This document shows, piece after piece, positions 62,908 through 64,000 of a stretch of DNA of 64,000 nt. The notes under the pieces were generated by a model. The model was given only the letters and a program-made list of their open reading frames with translations, ran no database searches and was not told the DNA's origin. Numbering within the stretch: position 1 is the stretch's first letter; each line of letters opens with the position of its first letter. The position numbers and the translations under genes were made by a program. The DNA is taken from NCBI GenBank assembly GCA_963693365.1, contig CAVNZM010000003.1:3348001-3412000 (forward strand). Direction: 5' to 3'. Origin of the DNA: Amoebidium appalachense. Its lineage: Eukaryota; Ichthyosporea.

Positions 62908-63462
62908 CCCCCAACACCCACACCCACACCCACACACACACGTGCACACGTACAGGGCCCCTCCACACAGGCCTGTGTCATTAAGTCCCAATGCTGTGTC
63001 TATGTCAAAGACATTCCCTCATCCCCCTCGATCCTAGTCCCCCTCTACCTAGGCCCCACCATAAATGGTAACATATGCAGCCACCCCGGCTGGGCTGCAC
63101 TTGCCAAGGGCTGTAGGGGGATCACAGCTATAATTAATGTCGATAATGGGCCCGGATATAATCTGGATGCATACGGAAAGATGGCTTTTCAGGTAATGAA
63201 TCCCCTCTTTCCCCCCCCCATCCCCACCACCACCACCACCACCACCATGCACACACACACCCTCTCGACCCCACTCCCTGTCAGGAAAAACAAGGGGGTG
63301 AAAAGAATGCAAGAAAATAAAAAGAGAAGATATAGTTAGACGCTGGGGAAGAAAATCGGATGTTTCTTGGGGGTTGAGGGGGTGGGGAGATGGAGGTGAG
63401 ACGTGTGTGTGTGTGGTATGCGCACGCGCGTGCGCGCGTGTGTGTGTGTGTGTTTGTGCGTT

Positions 63463-63510
<48 letters not shown>

Positions 63511-64000
63511 TGCGTTTGTGTTTGTGTGTGTGTGTTTGTGTGTGTGTGTGTTTGTGCGTTTGTGTTTGTGTGTTTGTGTGTGTGTGTTTGTGCGTTTGTG
63601 TTTATGTGTGTGTTTGTGTGTGTGTGTATGTCTGTGTGTGTGTGTGTGGCGGTGGTGGGTGAGGGGTGGGGGGTGGGGTGGGGTGGGGGGGGGGGAGTGC
63701 CTGCCTACCCAATCCCCCCCCCCCCCCCCCCCCCCCCGCAGCATCTGCCCCGAACAAAAAAAGGAAGAAAACAGGAGTATATGAAGGGCATGATCGGTCT
63801 AATGAGTTCCAGACACGTAAAACAATTCGGTGTTTTCATCCGGGTTTCCCGTTTGCCTCTGGGTTTTTCTTTAGGTTCAAAAACATGTATTAACCTTTCA
63901 CACGTCTGCCCGTGTTGCTCAATACCGTATGATAACAATAATAATAATAAAATCAATAATGACCCCGGTCCCACCTTTATATTCCTTTCAGACGTGCATG
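59773..64000 (+). CDS. Secreted PAN-PAN-TSP1-spherulin-4 (GH135/Sph3-like) protein, 3' end outside the window
   Basis: Exons: 59773-60029, 60587-60838, 61634-61982, 62956-63192, and probably one starting at 63992 after TTTCAG. All join in phase. A signal peptide (MHLLLVFAIACSVLVAG) starts the protein; ATG 59773 is the first in frame, and a second ATG lies 12 bases on. Exons 1 and 2 each encode a cysteine-rich apple/PAN-like module (MCKTACMNNVLC, NCKTACNAYPRC). A Ser/Pro/acidic linker leads to a thrombospondin type 1 repeat (residues ~259-300): WTQW mannosylation motif, CTGTCG, and six cysteines split by an intron. Then LVPLYLGP (313-320) and IINVDNGPG (345-353) match the start of spherulin-4 domains, which include the fungal GH135 enzyme Sph3, an endo-acting GalNAc-polymer hydrolase. 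Catalytic activity cannot be judged because the rest lies outside. Role inferred: extracellular matrix or wall glycan binding/cleavage. Confidence 0.8.
60411..60426. repeat. Perfect 16-bp palindrome
   Basis: GTGTTAACGTTAACAC is its own reverse complement. It lies in the first intron of the Sph3-like gene, just after a (CA)n block. Confidence 0.95.
60587..60838 (+). other. Second apple/PAN-like exon, a tandem duplicate of exon 1's module
   Basis: The cysteine spacing C-x3-C-x5-C and the end -MCT-L-R match the end of exon 1 (-LCT-L-R). Both exons end in phase 2 within a Thr codon at AC|GTA. Such an exon can be duplicated or skipped without breaking the frame. Confidence 0.75.
61634..61982 (+). 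other. Linker and first half of the TSP1 repeat
   Basis: The 349-nt exon encodes a Ser/Pro/Glu-rich linker with the acidic patch GPVDDDVIILYSVESEE, then a TSP1 start with two tryptophans spaced as WxxW and the first four cysteines. The next exon (62956) supplies the last two cysteines and begins the spherulin-4 domain. The phase-0 junction lies right after the fourth cysteine's threonine. Confidence 0.8.
63992..64000 (+). other. Probable next exon of the Sph3-like gene at the window edge
   Basis: A pyrimidine tract ending CCTTTCAG is followed by ACGTGCATG. In phase 0 this continues the preceding exon as Thr-Cys-Met. Only nine bases are visible. An alternative acceptor CCCGCAG before 63740 opens a basic frame without recognisable homology and is less convincing. 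Confidence 0.4.

Overview
The window is nuclear DNA of a eukaryote with spliceosomal genes. It holds four intron-rich protein genes: 17, 21, 8 and at least 4 coding exons respectively. Their introns and spacers are packed with (GT)n/(CA)n microsatellites, long poly-G/poly-C runs, polypyrimidine tracts and minisatellites. I reconstructed the exons by hand from conserved protein blocks, GT/AG borders and reading-phase bookkeeping. All four genes close in phase. The lineage cannot be fixed from the sequence. An animal-like NOC2L, a TSP1 module with a WxxW motif and fungal-type polysaccharide enzymes suggest an opisthokont or holozoan protist (for example ichthyosporean-like), but this is inference. 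No bacterial, organellar, CRISPR or clear tRNA/rRNA feature is present.

Layout. (1) 1-13931, minus strand: NOC2-like ribosome-biogenesis protein (NOC2L), N-terminus at 13931, running off the left edge. (2) 13932-14937: a ~1 kb divergent spacer with five AACGTT palindromes, between NOC2L and (3) 14938-36834, plus strand: a SNAPC4/SNAP190-like snRNA-activating complex subunit with 4.5 Myb repeats and a C-terminal AT-hook. (4) 36835-45600: repeat-rich spacer where two genes converge. (5) 45601-52389, minus strand: secreted deacetylase resembling fungal Agd3 (CE18 family), with one in-frame TGA where tryptophan is expected. (6) 52390-59772: spacer with a few orphan exon-like blocks. (7) 59773 to beyond 64000, plus strand: secreted protein with two apple/PAN-like modules, a TSP1 repeat and the start of a spherulin-4 (GH135, Sph3-like) domain.

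The most interesting point is the head-to-head pair (5)/(7). In filamentous fungi Agd3 (GalNAc deacetylase) and Sph3 (spherulin-4 glycosidase) are encoded together in the galactosaminogalactan (GAG) cluster. Here homologues of both sit side by side in a genome whose other features do not look fungal, and the Sph3-like domain is fused to animal-type adhesion modules. This suggests a matrix or cell-wall polysaccharide remodelling locus.

An interspersed ~450-bp repeat family is also present (near 1.4, 22 and 46-47 kb, plus diverged copies), with tRNA-like promoter boxes in one orientation, a C/A-rich 3' tail and two tandem dimers. It behaves like an undescribed SINE. Many splice sites are built directly into GT or CA microsatellites.
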